A stretch of 64,000 nucleotides of DNA. Origin: Apteryx mantelli. Taxonomy: Eukaryota; Chordata; Aves; Apterygiformes; Apterygidae. Shown here piece after piece: positions 38,359 through 52,172 of the stretch. Where the stretch lies: contig NC_089983.1 in assembly GCF_036417845.1 (NCBI RefSeq), positions 16,707,207 through 16,771,206 of the forward strand. Direction: 5' to 3'. Made by a program: the position numbers and the translations under genes. The notes beneath the pieces were generated by a model. That model had not been told where the DNA came from, did not search any database, and was given only the letters and a program-made list of their open reading frames with translations. How positions within the stretch are numbered: position 1 is the stretch's first letter; each line of letters starts with the position of its first letter.

Positions 38359-41300
38359 CACTCATTTACATCTAGTTTTCTTTTCCTATAACACTTGCAA
38401 TTCTTGAGCACCGGTGAGAGTTTTGTCACTGATTTAAAATGAAAGCAAGAGCTGAGCAGAATCTTCAAGACTTGTGGTTTTGTCATTTTGAATGACGGAC
38501 TCTCAGCTGTTGCACAACAGAGGGGAAAGGGTATATTTAGCCTGACAGGGGTGTCTGTGTGATTTGGGTTTTTGATAAACCCTTTCAACATTATAGCATC
38601 ATTACATATTTTAAAAAAAGTTTTCATTAGATTATGATCTAAAAAGCTTTAATCTGCATAATTTTTGTAGGCTTAAGTAAGATACAGTGCAAGGGACTAT
38701 TTTTCATAAGTCAGTGTGCATATCTTAGGAATTGCTAAGACTTTGGCTCTGAGAGCCACAGGATTTGCAGTGCTTTTGCATTGATTTCAGTGAGAACTGA
38801 ATTGGGTCAAAATCACTTTGAGGACATTTTGTTGTAGATGTTATGTCACTTTGTTGTCATATTTGTTAATACAGAATTGTTCTTTTAAAAACCTTTGGTA
38901 GAAGGGACCTAAGAAGCTGAGCCACCAAGAGTCAATGAAAGTAGCACATCTATTAACCACCTTAAAATAGCATGTAGAGTTTTGTAACAATGAAAGCTGG
39001 TAATTCTAAATCAAAGCTATAATGGGTTATTTGAAAATTTATTAACCGGGCCTTCAAAGACAGCTGTAAGAATGACCTTTCATCACTCCTCACCGTGGGC
39101 TGTACTGTCTGAGTTGGATCAGGGCAAGACAAAGAGATGGGATATTGGCATAATCCCAGAATCTTCAGACCTTCATAGTACTGTCACATTCGTAATGTTA
39201 GCTGCAGTTCCCATTTACTACTTTGGAAGTTAAGGACACTTGCTGCTTATCTTTCCAGAAGCAGCATGTTTGTGGGTGAATGTTTTGAAAAATTAAAGCT
39301 CTATTCTCAAACACATTGTTAAGATTTAAAATACTTAATTGGGGTTATCCATCCTGTTCTCCTTAAATGTAAACCATTTGATTTACAAAGTCATTCTCCT
39401 CTGGCACTGCCTTCTGCAGGTGATATAGATGATGTGTTGTCACTAACACGAGACATCTTTCAGTCTGTGCCAGCATAATGCAGTACCTCTGATGTCGCTC
39501 CACATCTTCTAGGAAAGGGCTATTTTTCAAGGAGCTAGGAATAGACAAAGGTGCAAATATTTTGCTCTTATTTAAAAAAACACATTGTATAACCCAAAAG
39601 CACAGTTTTGTTTTTTTTCTTTCCTTTTACATTGGTTGTACAGTTAACTGTCATAATCAAAGCTGGATCAGTGCTTTGGAGGAAAAAAAGTGGTTGTTAA
39701 TTCTGTAAATGAACAGAAGAAGAAATGAACATCGCTCTGGGCACAGGCTTTAGTACAGCGAGATCTGTCAAAGAGCTGTAACAATCCAGGTGAATTTTCA
39801 CTTCATATTAGCTTCACAGAATGCATCCGTTGTAACAGGACTTTAAAATGGCATACAGAGAAACGGTCTTCTCTCTTCATCATGAATTTATTCAGTTACT
39901 CAGTTTATTCAATTAACTCTCGTATTAGCTTTCTGTCACAAGAAAGCAGTTATTTCTGTGCTTGTAGGTGTGGTTTTACAGCATGATTAAAATTGCAATG
40001 GCTCACTAGGAATCCCACCAAACTTATTATATCCCTTTATTTTTAAAAGACTGACTTTAAATCACCATACAAATTCACCCTTTCAGATGCATCAGTCAGT
40101 ACAATTGATCATCTGACTCTACTACTACAGGGCATGTAGAGGTGTATGGATAATTGACTTAAGGGAATAGTAGATGGAGCTTTTTCAAAGTACGGTACAA
40201 CTTCAGCAAAATATTTTTTCCTGTTAATTGTTTGAGAGTAAGTGTTTCTGTTTAAAAAGAGAAAAGCCTATGGGGAAAAAAGACAGAATAATATTATTCC
40301 AAAGGACTGATTTTTTTCGGTGCATGTAGATTTTTTTCATATTTCTATTAAGAGCTCATAGATGGATCAAATATTTTTACAAAAAAGATTGTGTATTTTA
40401 TTAGGCTTTAATTCAGTATAATGTCCTCAGGATACTCCTCTGCTATAACTTTTGATCCTCAGGTTTTAAATGCAAGAAGTTGAACTTAACTATGAAAAAT
40501 GTTGCATAGCTGAATGTTACATAGCTAAATGCACATGTTCAGTTTTTCTTAAATCTTGTGTTTTAAGGAATGTTTTTGGATACATATGCCAGTTGGCTGG
40601 TTTCTGTTTAGTGCCATATGCATATCCTCCTTTATTTCATCTTCATCTTGGACAGCTTAGATGTGACCTGTTTCCTTGCTGAGAGACTGTTTTGTACTGA
40701 GAATATTTTTCTTTCACAGTGTATTCCTAAGGATCACTAGAAGAAAAGTGTATGTAAGGGACACTGTGTATTCTGTGAGGGAAAGCATTCTTTTTTTCCC
40801 TGAGTATTTCTGTTTTGTACTGTCTGAATTCTTTAAAAGAAGTCATACAGTGTCAGTAGCACTTCTTATCTATGAACAGTCTTGTCCCTGAAGTTTTGTT
40901 ACAGCAGCTTTCTAGCTTCACAGGCAAGATCTGTGGGGAATATAGATAATGATACATCTGTAAAAGAACAAAAAGATTTCCCAGTGAAATGATGTGAAAT
41001 GGAGAAATGTAATTTCAGGTGCTTTTTAGGCAAACCAAGTGATGTTGCATGAAAGCTTGAAATAATTTTTGAATCTGAAATGCAGGTTGTGTCACTTTTG
41101 AATTCAGCTTTAAGTTTTGCCTAGAATGGGCTTCTTATTCCTTCTTCAGGGCTGAATTTAAGGATTGTCACCTCAAAGTGAGAAGGCTTGATGAAATTCA
41201 GAGAAGGGAGCTTTTTAGTAGCGGTCCTACTCCTGTGCTTCATCTGAAGAGTAAAGGTGAATTTCCAGTTTTTCTGTTCTAGGGAGAAGGATGGATGAAG

Positions 41301-41559
41301 TCGATTCTGTTTTTAAGGAACCAGCTGGCTTTAGAATGAATATGCTTTTCATCTCCTGAACTAGTAGAAGACTGTACTATATAACAGTCACATTTTGCAA
41401 AGATCTTAGACCTGTGGCACGTTTCCCTTAGCCAGCACTGACCCAGCTTTTACTTGGTACGTGTGTTTGTTGAAAATCAACCTTTGTTCAAAAACATATT
41501 TAACCTGAAGGTATGCAGACATTTTTTCACTAATTAAGGGGACTCTGAATCCTTCTATG

Positions 41560-41717
41560 GCAAGAGTGGTCAACCTGTGGCTCTGGAGCCATAAGCAGCT
41601 CCAGTGCAGCTCCTGGGCTGCTTTCATTTCTGCCATCTGAGGCGTGAAGTTGGATGTGTTGGGCAATGTTTTGCTGTATCTGGCATTCCTACTCACATGG
41701 TTGGGATCTAGCAAGAG
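41560..41717. mobile_element. hAT-like non-autonomous DNA transposon (MITE remnant)
   Basis: The left part reads TGGTCAACCTGTGGCTCTGG then AGCCATAAGCAGCTCC, as in amniote hAT/Charlie-type termini with GTGGCTC...GAGCCAC units. The right end reads GGTTGGGATCTA, whose reverse complement (TAGATCCCAACC) resembles the hAT terminus CAGTGGTCCCCAACC. GCAAGAG occurs at both edges (41560-41566 and 41711-41717), consistent with a decayed 8-bp target-site duplication. There is no coding capacity, so it would be a short internally deleted derivative. Family assignment is tentative. Confidence 0.5.
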
Positions 41718-44700
41718 ATTACGCTAACCCTCTCTTTTGCTTGCTCTGCTGATATGTGGGTTTACAAGTTTTCTGAGGAAGAGAGAGACACTAGAATATG
41801 AAAAAAGATACTGGAGTGGATTATGATCCAGAGTAAGACACTGTGCCGTTCTCTTGTGAAATATCAGCCTTCTAGTGAGGAAGGTTGTGCAAAGTACTGG
41901 TCTCAGATGGAAGCAAAAAAAGCAGAGTGTTATTCAGTTCAAATGGATTATGAGCCATGGCAGTTTTCTGCTGTTGTATGCTCCTGCAGCAGAACTCGCT
42001 TGGGAGGCAAGAACTGGTAACGAAGGGCAGCTGCAGTGGAAGTTGCCTGGATCTGCATCCCAGACAGGTCGTGGCAGACTGTCCACTGCTCGCAGCACGC
42101 TGAGTGAGGCCAGTCCAGGATCTTGAGTTTTGTGGGTTGCCGTGAAGTCTGGTGCTTAAAGAAAATAGAAAGTACTGAATAAGGAAGGAAAAGTCAAGAG
42201 ATAGAAACAAACCCTGCTTGTGGTTTAAATAGATTAACTCCCGTGGCCAAATTGCCCAGGTTGGCCTATTTTTGTCCTAATTTATGAAGTCCCAGTTATG
42301 AGATGCATGACCTTATTCTAGAGGTCTTTAGCACATTTAAAATGCTGACTGTCAAGGGTCATTAAATTTATTTTCATCAGCTGCTTTTTTTCCCCCCTCT
42401 AAATAAATACAGCATGAATCCACAATAGTGTTGTTAAAACAAAAACAAAAAACCAAACTGATGCAGCACTATGTAGGGCAATTTAGATAGCATCTAGGTT
42501 TGTACAAAGCCTCCCACGGTAGTGGAGTTTGGAGCTCTTCTGTTTCAGGTCAGACAAGATTAAAAAGAAAAAAGCTTTCATGTGAACTGCCTTTAATACA
42601 CTTAAAATTAGTGGCTTAGATTGGACTGAGAGATTATAAAATTTTATGATACCGTATCCTATCCTCAAAAGATTTCTCTGGTTTTGATTATCAAAGCCAT
42701 ATAAAGTAATAACTTTATTATCTTTGAGAAAAGCCAGATTATTCGCTTAAATTTTCCTTCCTGTTTTTAATAGTATGATGCTTCTCTATACTTTAAAATC
42801 TGAGCAGTACTATTAATTTCTGTTGGCTTGTTATTAGGAATAGCAGTATTACTTTGTGATTACTCCCTGTTCTGGCTGCTGCTAAATTCTCTGAAATGTG
42901 GCCTTGACTTTCTGTATAAAAGAATCAGTCCTTCCCCAGCTTGCTCCTTGGAAGTCAGTAGAGCCTTTGATTTAGGCTTGAGAGGAGACGGGCGTTGGGC
43001 CTTTGGTCGCTAAACCAGCGGGTATTTCTGGGTTTTTGTGTTGTATCATTTGAACATCTAAGCACTGTGCTGCTTTTGTTCTCTTAGAAACAAAAAGCAG
43101 AAAAAAATTCCAGTGGAGATGTATGCTTAAATGCTACATATAACAAAGCAGAATTATGTAGTCAACACTAAGTAGGAATACAGGAGAGAACTTGCAGTAA
43201 ATGGTTTTTGTCTGCTTGATGTTGATATTTGTGATGAGCAAAAGTGCATGAAAATAGCTGCCGTGAAGTGCATCATTTGCTGGGGACTTAGCAGTATTTC
43301 CGGCAGAGTATGGTGCCCTGCAAAAAGTGAAGGCAGCCCAACACAGGAATTGGTTCCTAAAATCATATGCAGTGAGACCTACGGTGAAAATAAAAATCTG
43401 TAACAAACCTAGGACAAATCTTCACAAGTTCACTTTCTCTCCAGTTACTGGATTTTAATCTTACTCTTTTATTTTCTCATGGAGCCTGACCAACATGTAA
43501 AGCTTCTTTTTCTTCAACACAGAATTTAGGGCTTTCTTTTCCTCAGTTGTGAGCTAGTAAATCTTCTTCAAAGAACAATTTAGGGACAGTGGAAAAGGTA
43601 GAAAAAAGTGAATAGAAGGTGCTTTTTCCTATGTATTTTTATTGCATGCAGCAGATATCTTAGTAAGATACACAATATATTTATATTAAAAAAAAAAAAA
43701 AGAATTCCCTGATTAATAAAGAACATAGAATCTTGTAGGATGATATTTATGCCTGGAAGAAGTGCAAGCTGTGACACAGAAAGTGTTGCCAGAACATCCA
43801 AACTTTTCAATTAATTGTGTTTTTAAGTTTTTGAGATATCCCTGACCTCAAAACTAGACGAATGTAGCTTCAGGGGGACACTTTCAGCTGTGTTGTCAGT
43901 AGCTTTCCACTGCAAAAGGTTTTGGCATGACAACATTTATAATCCTTTGGATAGAAAGCAGTGTTCTTCCCACCCTGCTTTTGTGATGCAAGTGGCTGTT
44001 CCAGCAGATGGGGAGGTGGCAAAAATAAACATTTGATAATATAAAACAAAGCAATGTACACTTCTGAATTTATAAGAGTCCCTTTTAACATAGCATTCCC
44101 TTAAGTCGGCTTTTTTTTTTTTTGAGGAGATTGGCTTTCATTTTAACTTTTAAATAGACATTTGCTGTGCTGTTTTCTTCTGCTTTCTATCACCAAATCA
44201 ACATGCCATGCAGTATTTTTAAAATAATTTGGAAAAAATAATTTATTCAAAACCACCGACAATTGGTTTGAAAAAGTAGTTGCATTAATTCATCTATTGA
44301 TTTGTTTCATGTAAGTAATAGATTATGGATTGCTTTTGCATTATGCACAGTGTTAGAATTCCTCCTGTAAATTTTTTATGAAGTTCTTGGCTCCTTCATC
44401 TGCACATCAGTCTATCAGTGACTAAGAGTCTGAATTAACGGGAAAGTGTTATCAGCTGAGTATTGAACATAGTTCATTAAGGACATGAATGGTGTAATTA
44501 AAACAGTGTCATTTAAACATGAGAAACATGCCTACTAGGACACTGAAACTAACACATTTAGTGCTGCATATGGTCAATATAACCTCTTGATGTATGTTGG
44601 TATCGATATGGAAGATCTTAAATTATAGATGAAGGCAGTTCCTGAAGGTGCCAGTGTTGATCTTGATAGGCCTCTTTTGCTAGCAAAACTCATCAAGACT

Positions 44701-45283
44701 GTCTTGCTTAGGTTTTTTTCTTTTTCCTGTGGAACACAGAAGATCCCAAAATGGCCAGACCTGACTGTCTGAGAATTTTTCTGGTAGGGAGAAGTTCTCA
44801 GCTGGGCGAGAGCTGTACCCAACCCCTGTACCATTTGCCAGCTTGACATAAGAGAAGTATAGGTGTGGCGCAAAGATGCTGTGAGAATGCAGTTAACTGT
44901 GACTGTGCTTAGCTGGCATTTAATCTTTTGGGGGAACAAAGCTTGCAAATGTCTTCATTGGCAGCATTTCTTGTCTCTTTGCCCAGCGGTGTCCAGGACT
45001 CCATCACTCTCACTCCGGTGGGCAGCCAGTTCTCAGACTAGCAAATCCCATGCTTCAGAGCTTTGTTTCAGGGTCTGCTCAAACTCTCTTTGCAAGATCT
45101 GCCTCCTTTGTCTAGCAGTCATTCAAAGTTAATGTCCAATTGTTTAGTCTTCTGTGGTGTTTTGAAGATGACACCAGTAATGTGTCAGCAGTCCTTCATA
45201 GTTTATAAAAACTAGTAGGTTCACTGCTTTTATAATTCCTGCCCTGTTCTTGGAAGGAAATTAATCCCAGTGTGCAAAAATAC

Positions 45284-45329
45284 CAAACAACAACAACAAC
45301 AAAACAAAACAAAAAAACAAAACCCCCCC
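45284..45329. repeat. (CAA)n / A-rich repeat ending in C7
   Basis: CAA trinucleotides merge into CAAAA units and then seven C. It is a low-complexity tract with no recognised parent element. Confidence 0.88.
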
Positions 45330-46969
45330 AGTCGTTTAGTCATTTTGATACAGTCCAAGGGCTAGAGGAAACAATATAGCAGAAATTCACTATTTTGCCT
45401 GGAAGAAGCGAGATCAGTATTATAAATGGTAAAGTGAATGTAAAAGAGCTTATTTTGAAAGTAGAGTGTATTCAGAATAACTATATAAAGTGTTGACAGA
45501 GGTACATAAGTAGTATTGGGCATATGTAGTTAGATTTAAAGGGAGAAGGTTATTTATTCTTAAAGGACATATTTAGAAATTTAGGACTTTCTCTTATATG
45601 GCCAGATGGGAATATGAGCCTGATCTGATGCTGCATGTCACTGTTAGCATCAAGTCCTCTTTAACCATACACCAGTTTAAACCTTCTCACAGAAAGTGTG
45701 ATTTGAAATTTAATTTATATTTTTCCTGACCGTAGTTCTGTGATGATTGCTGTTCAGTTGCTGTTAGAAGTTTTCATTATGAGATATGATATGAACTGTT
45801 AGGATTCTACATGTCCTTCCTTCTTTGAGAACTTAAACTTTATATGATGGTCATATAGACAGCTCGTATGAGTGAAGTCACACATCAGGATAGTCTTAGA
45901 TAACTTGAACTGAATGCTTGGACCTACCAGGTGTCACCTATCAAAAGGACTGAGAACTGCAGGCATTCAGCGCCTTGCAAGACCAGGACCTTAATGAGTG
46001 TTTTATCTTTGTCTTCAAATGTGGAAATGTTTTCTTGCATACGAAGCCAGGTAGGACCAAGTGGATTTGGCTTTACAAGATGAAATAATCATGATAGCAT
46101 GATCTAGCACAGTAGCAGGCACATACTGTTGTCAGTGAGATAAATATGCAATAACGACCCCATCAAAAAAAAAGAAGGGACATTTTTCTGTGTTTATTGT
46201 GGTTTAATTTGTACATAGAGTTTCATGCATGACATAGTTTGGCAGATGGTAGCCTGCAGGGAGAGGGAAAATTCAGTTGACAAATTTTTCAACATAGGTG
46301 TGTCTGTCTGAATTTTAGTAGACTTACAGACAGTCAGTTCTTTTTCAAGCTACTGAATAGAGATGCAAGCATCTCTCAAATTCAGTAATGGATAAGACTT
46401 TATGAGCTATTAATTATTGATGGGTTGGTATTTAACGTAAAGCCAACAGCAGTGTTTCACTGACGTACTCTTTAACATGTAAATTATTTGAGCAGTAAGG
46501 CTACAAGTACGTTTTCCAGTTTCCTTAGTGTTCCATGTTTTCTGCAAGTAAAATGCACGCGACCCTCCTGACATCAGTGGTGTTTCACCAAGTTATGCAA
46601 ATGGCTTACGACTCTTGTTATCTCATCTCCTAGATGTTCCGAATCATTAGTGCATAAGAGTTCACATTTTAAAAAGCAATCTTAATTACAGCACACTTAA
46701 TTGAGTACACTCCTGCTCAAGTAGTTAAATAAAATTACCACTTTTCAGGTTAGTGTAAATTATTGCCTTCTGTGCTATTTACTGCCCGTTGTCTGAGGGG
46801 AGGTAAGAGTGTGCATTGCAATACAAAGTAGAGGCTATAGGGGGGAAAAAAGAAAAACATACAGATTTACATAAAAGTAGCATAAATGGTTTACAGGAAC
46901 CCATTTTACTGTTCATGAAGCAATAGGGGAGTATACGCATCATCAGCAAAGATGACTGGGAATGTGGTT

Positions 46970-47220
46970 TCACCACGTGGCGGTCTTGCGCTCTGCTTTT
47001 CCCTTCTCTTGAAGCCTCGTCCTTCTGCTGCCTTCCTTGGGCAGGTGCTGAGCTAACCCTCGGTGGTGCTGGAAGCTGGACTGGCAGAGGATCCACCCTC
47101 CAGGGAGGGCACCAGCTCTGCGCTGGTCCAGCCTCTCGGATGGGACACGGAAGGGCCGGCAGAGCACCCAAGGCGGCCCAGGGAACCTGCCGGACTGTGC
47201 CGCTAGGGGAACAGCGCTGT
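46970..47220. other. GC-rich patch
   Basis: About 250 bp of GC-rich sequence with a modest CpG count. It includes the self-complementary CCCTCCAGGGAGGGCA at 47096-47111. The long frame across it on the - strand shows no domain. Confidence 0.55.
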
Positions 47221-50200
47221 CTCTTTGGACAGTAATTTGCCGTTAGAGCTGCTTGACTGCAATGTAAAACAGTGACTGCAGCAGAGAGGGTGGGATGGGG
47301 TGTGCTTTGGAGGCCGTTATAATAGGAATGCAAATCTGATTGTGCTTTTTGTAGTTACTTATTTATGCCCTTGGTTAGCCTGTATTTGTGGGAGTAGCTG
47401 AATTAGCAGGCCTTTGTTTCTAGTTGCATGTTTTATTCTGGTTCTGTTGTTTGCTTGCAGAGTCCCATGGGAAATTACTATTTTTTAAAAATAATCAGTT
47501 AGGAATTTAAAAAAAATCACAGAAATGTTGTTATCTCTAGGTGCTTTCAAGCTATTTACACAAATTAATAAAGCCTCTTTGCTGTCATTAGCTTACACAG
47601 TTCTGGGGTCATTTTTTGCTATTACATATTAACATTGTGAGGGAGGAAGCTTTTTACTTCTGTGATTTCATACTAGCAACTTAAATAAAAAAAGACTTTT
47701 TTTTCTCTCTGCTAGTGATGATTTTAATATAATGGGCTTTGATTTTTGACGTGCAATAATGCAGCTTCTAAAGAATTGCAACGTGACCTCGCTCTTTTCT
47801 TTAGCTTTGGTCTCATCCAGATTAATATGTACATCCATTTAGTGCTCATCGTAAGTAGAGTTTCGCTCCAGCTGCTCTCGTCTTCATGATATGAGCTTAC
47901 AGATTTGAGACTAGTAAGAGCTATATTGGCCTCCTTTTTGCTCAAGAGGTAAATCTTAACCCTAGAGAAGTAGTCCATCCTGTTACAAATCTACTAAACA
48001 TGATAGGTTTGAAGAAAAAGATCTTGGGCATGTAAGAAAACAGATGTCATTCCTGTTACTCTGAAAATGGCGTGATGGTGCTGAAGACATGGTAGGAATT
48101 TTTCTGATTGTTATTGTTGGAAGACTGTATACAGTGTATTGTCAGTTTATTACTGTAGACGTAATTTACCCTGGAAATTCTAAATTCTCTTGAGCTAAAG
48201 CAGATTGAAAAGATCCTGGGCAATCTTCCAAGCCGCTTTTTCAATCTTCTGCATCTGCTGCACAAGAGACAACGAAGGATAGATTATTAAAATGCTGTTG
48301 CTTTGGTCATGTCTTTTACTTAGGACTGCTGTGCAGTTAGACGTAGTTAATCCAGACCCCATCATAAAACACCATTTTAATTTCCAGTAGAAAACAATCT
48401 GCTGTTTAGCCAGGGAATGAACTAACAAGTGCATTGCTGTAGGGTTTTTTGTTACGCAAGGCAAGTTACTAATGTCATGGTAATCTCGTAGATATGTACT
48501 CACAAGAAAACTCCAGATACTGCGAACAAGTTAAAGATATATTTGGGTAAGAGGATATGAAATGTATGAATCTAAAAAGTATATTTGGCTAAAAATAGAG
48601 TGTGGTGTGATTCTTCAAAAATCCAAGAGCCTGTTAAAGTGGCAGATCTTCTTTGTTTGCTTTCAAAATAGTGGAGTGCAAATTCACTGCATGGAGGTTC
48701 CACTCCCTCACTGTTCAAAGTTCTGAGTTACCACTTAGAATTACTCCAGTTCACTTTTTGCTCAAAAGACAAAGGCTGAGAAATTTCATTCTGAAAATGA
48801 ACTTTCCATGGGGAGAAAAAAAACACTGGATTTTTGAGCGTTGCTGGTGCTTGAAAGAGGTCTGGAATCTCCCCTATCCAAACGCAGAGATTTTGGGGGA
48901 GGTGAGTGAAGAAGAATCCTATTTATTTATTTATTTAAAGGATACATTGGCTTGCATTAAGTTTGATTTGCTTCTCCAAATCCCACTCCCGCTGCTTCCA
49001 CACAGTTTCTTTTCCTGGAAAGTTCCGCGGACTTCTGGCAAATTTTAGATTTATGACATCACGAGTACTTAAAAAAAATAATAAATTGAAGTAGGAAATG
49101 ATTTTGTTTATTGCAGTTCTACACTTTTTTTTTCTGCTTTGGTTCTTTTGGGGAGTCCATATATACACCCTCTCATCCCATCTTTATTTCTGCCTTTGTA
49201 TTTCTCCTTCTTGTATTTTTATATCATATTTCGTGTGTTAAGGTGAGGGGGGAGTGATGTTAAATGCCATTTGAATAGGGAAAATCATGAAGGCTCTCAA
49301 CAGCTTGCGTTGGCCTTGCTCTAGAGAAAACTACCATCTCCTCCCTTCAAAAAAAACATTGTTTCATAGTGTAGTTTTATGTTGCATCTAATTTAGTTAC
49401 AGTTTTCCTTTGGACACTTGCTGCTCTGACTTACTGTGCAGCTAAGTGACTGCTTTGTCTAACAGAGGATGGCAGGAGGCCTAGTAAGACTGCTCATATA
49501 GAGGCAGCCTGCAGATACGTTAGCTGCAATTATTAGCTGTAAGGTGAAACTATGTCATTACGCAAATGGTTTTATATCAGTTTGCCAGTGTGAGATAAAA
49601 AGTTTGAAGTGGTGGAAGATTTCCAGATGTTGGGACTGGTGTTTTAAGAGCTTATATGGTGAAGGAGTTGGTGGATTACAAAGGGGCATGCGAAGGTTTG
49701 GAGACCTTTTTGTTTGCCAGACCAGACAAAACAGAGCAAAACTGCTTAGGGGGGATCAAGGGAGATTTAGATACAGAGAAATCATTAGAGAGAAAAATGA
49801 AGTTCAAGACAATCTTGGAAGGACTGAACAGACACTGATCCAAGGTGTAAAGAAAGTCAAAAGTAATGGCGAAAATGAGACGGAGAGACAGATATTTTAT
49901 TGTCTTGAATCTGTCGGAGGAGTAACTTTTATGTTCTCCAAAGTGCCGTTTGCCTCCATCATGATAGCCCCAATTAATCATTTGCCCCAAAGTGGGGCTG
50001 TGGCACTGAGATTGCCTCTTGGACTTGGCTGCTGTCCTGCGGCTTTGTGGCCATTGCACTGGGTGGCTAGTGTATTGTGGGAGATTCGGGATCACATCTG
50101 GGCCCCACTGCGTTTCCAAGGGCGGTACGTGCATGCAGAGTGAGCCCACCCAGTGAAGGAAGTACTTGGCCCCCTTCCTGGTCAAGCACCTGGGTCCACT

Positions 50201-50719
50201 TTGTCACGTCATAAACGTCTAGCCACATGTATCTGTTCAGGGTTGTCATGCTGCTAAATTCATATCTAGCAAACAATGGCACAAAAAATTGTAATTAAAA
50301 ATTGTTTTTTTCAGGTGGTGAGTGAGAATACTCAGAACCCTTAGCTAATATTCCTGTACCTCACTTCCAGGTGAACTAGAGAGCTCAAATTCAGTATCAA
50401 CAAATTCTAGTACTTCATAGACTGATCATGTAAACATCCTCCCTCTTCCCCCTTCCCTCCTGCCCCTTCCCTGTTCCCTGCCACAACATCAACGAAAGAG
50501 ACCATTAGAAATATTTCAAGTCTTTTTCATAAAATAGTAAAATAGTAAAATGAACATAATAAAATTCTTCTTCTGCCTGCTTCTTTTGAAAACTTCTGTC
50601 TCTGCTGCTGCCATGAGCGTAAAGAATTTACAGAAGAGTTGACGGCATTAAACTGGATTGAGCATCTCCCGTCTGTTTGTATGACATCATGGAAATGGGG
50701 TCTCTAAACCTGGTCTGCA

Positions 50720-50737
50720 TACGCTATTAATAGCGTA
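50720..50737. repeat. 18-bp perfect palindrome
   Basis: TACGCTATTAATAGCGTA equals its reverse complement. The arms carry CpG and the centre is ATTAAT. Confidence 0.9.
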
Positions 50738-52003
50738 CAGGGGGACTGAAGTCTGCTTTGACGTGACACTTGAGTCACACTCTTCGTACTTCGCAAGTAT
50801 ATGAGAATCCAGGAAAGGGCAAAGGCAATTTGTAATGACTACTGTTTCGTGAAATGTTTGTTGTTTGGGAAATAGATTTTAAATCTGTTCCTGTTAAGAT
50901 ATCAGATATTCAAATACACGAAACCCTGGGGATAATTTTGGTTCCTGGAAAGGCTGTAAAAAACATTTCTAGTTCTTTGTTTTCAAAGAACTGGACATTT
51001 CCAAGACAATATACTTAGTTACATTGCTGGAGAGCCTTCAAGGTAGGGACAGTTCATTTCCTTGCGCCTCTGGGCACTGACCGCCGACTAGCCAGCGTCC
51101 CCGTGCTCCCAGTGACGAGGCAGCTCTGTGGTGCATTGCGCATCCCACTGAAGAGGTTTCACCTTGGGAAACGTAGTTTGGCCGTGGTCCCTATAGCAGA
51201 GAGGGTAAGCATCAAGGATGTAAAAGCTCTCACGAGACAGGATAGCAGTGTTTTCATTTAAATGTTGAGGGGGGTTGCCTGAACTATTTCAGCTTTTTTC
51301 ATCTTGTACATTTTTCTCCCCCCAAACACTTTATCTCCCATCAGAGCAACTCTCTTTATGCCCACTTTAAAAGCCATATGCTATGGCTACTCAGGAAGGT
51401 AAACAGTGCTGTTTTGCACAAATTGTTTACAGTTCCTTTTGGAGTTTCCTCCTGCTCACTGCTTCACAAGTTTAAGACTGACTTATCTTATTGTGTGTGT
51501 ATTGGATGAATTTCTTCCAGGATGTGTTGGCTCATTTCCTTGAGTACTTCTAAATTTTCTGAATTTTTTTCAGTCATAACAGATAGCTGAAAAAGCTTTA
51601 AGGAAATGAGTCAACCTCCTGAAATAAATTGCTTGCTCAGTAGAGGATACTGTGTTCAAAATCATATATGCCCTTGAAGGTTCTGTGGATATGAATTTGT
51701 AGATATTCTCTGAAAATACATTCTATATGTTCCATGTTCCAAAAGGATTTGGGAAAAAAATATCCTAGAAGAGCACCTGAGCTCTCCTGTTAGAAATGCC
51801 GTGCATGTTTTCAGACTCCCAGACAAGGGTGCGTGAAAGATGCAGGTTGGGAAGTGACAGGAACAATCTCTAATGCAGAATCAAGGGCATCACTGAACTT
51901 CAGTCTGATTTCAGAGGTGTGATGTAAAGATGCTGAGTTGAGTAACACCAACCTTTCTTAAAATAGTTCCCTGCATTCTGCATGCTGCACAAGCAGTGGG
52001 TGT

Positions 52004-52172
52004 CTACAGCCGCTTCACCGCTCGTTAGCAGCTTACGCTGTGGCCCGTGGGAGCCCTGGCTGACGACGAGCTTGGTGCCTGCTGCGGCGTGGGGCCGCTG
52101 GGCGCGTTGTGCGAGAGGCAGCCCCCAGCTTGCTCGGCCTCCCGGCTGCGGCGCCGCAGTCCCAGCGGGGGA
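52004..52172. promoter_or_regulatory. Mini CpG island inside HECW2 intron
   Basis: About 19 CpG fall in roughly 170 bp, including GGCGCGTTGTGCG and TGCGGCGCCGCAG. It is bounded sharply by AT-rich DNA. An intragenic promoter or enhancer is possible; no transcript structure is visible. Confidence 0.4.

Larger units (their letters stand above)
36434..41559. other. HECW2 first coding intron, proximal part
   Basis: This follows the phase-1 donor. It holds only short frames, a T14 run at 38108-38121 and a 15-bp tandem duplication at 38326-38358. I looked for the following HECW2 coding exon (in the human protein it begins with an Asp-Glu-Asn-Ser-Pro-Ala-Asn-Phe-Trp-Asp stretch) and did not find it here. 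Confidence 0.7.
41718..51980. other. HECW2 first coding intron, middle part
   Basis: No exon is supported. It contains an A14-class tract near 43690, a CAA-rich repeat at 45284-45329, a GC-rich patch at 46970-47220, a region open on both strands at 49544-50185, a palindrome at 50720-50737 and a smaller CpG-bearing patch at about 51062-51190. Confidence 0.65.

Noticed and set aside
46779-47333. 184-codon frame on the - strand, Pro/Ala/Gln-rich
   Set aside because: Its composition follows the GC-rich patch beneath it; no domain, no splice context and no recognised homologue.
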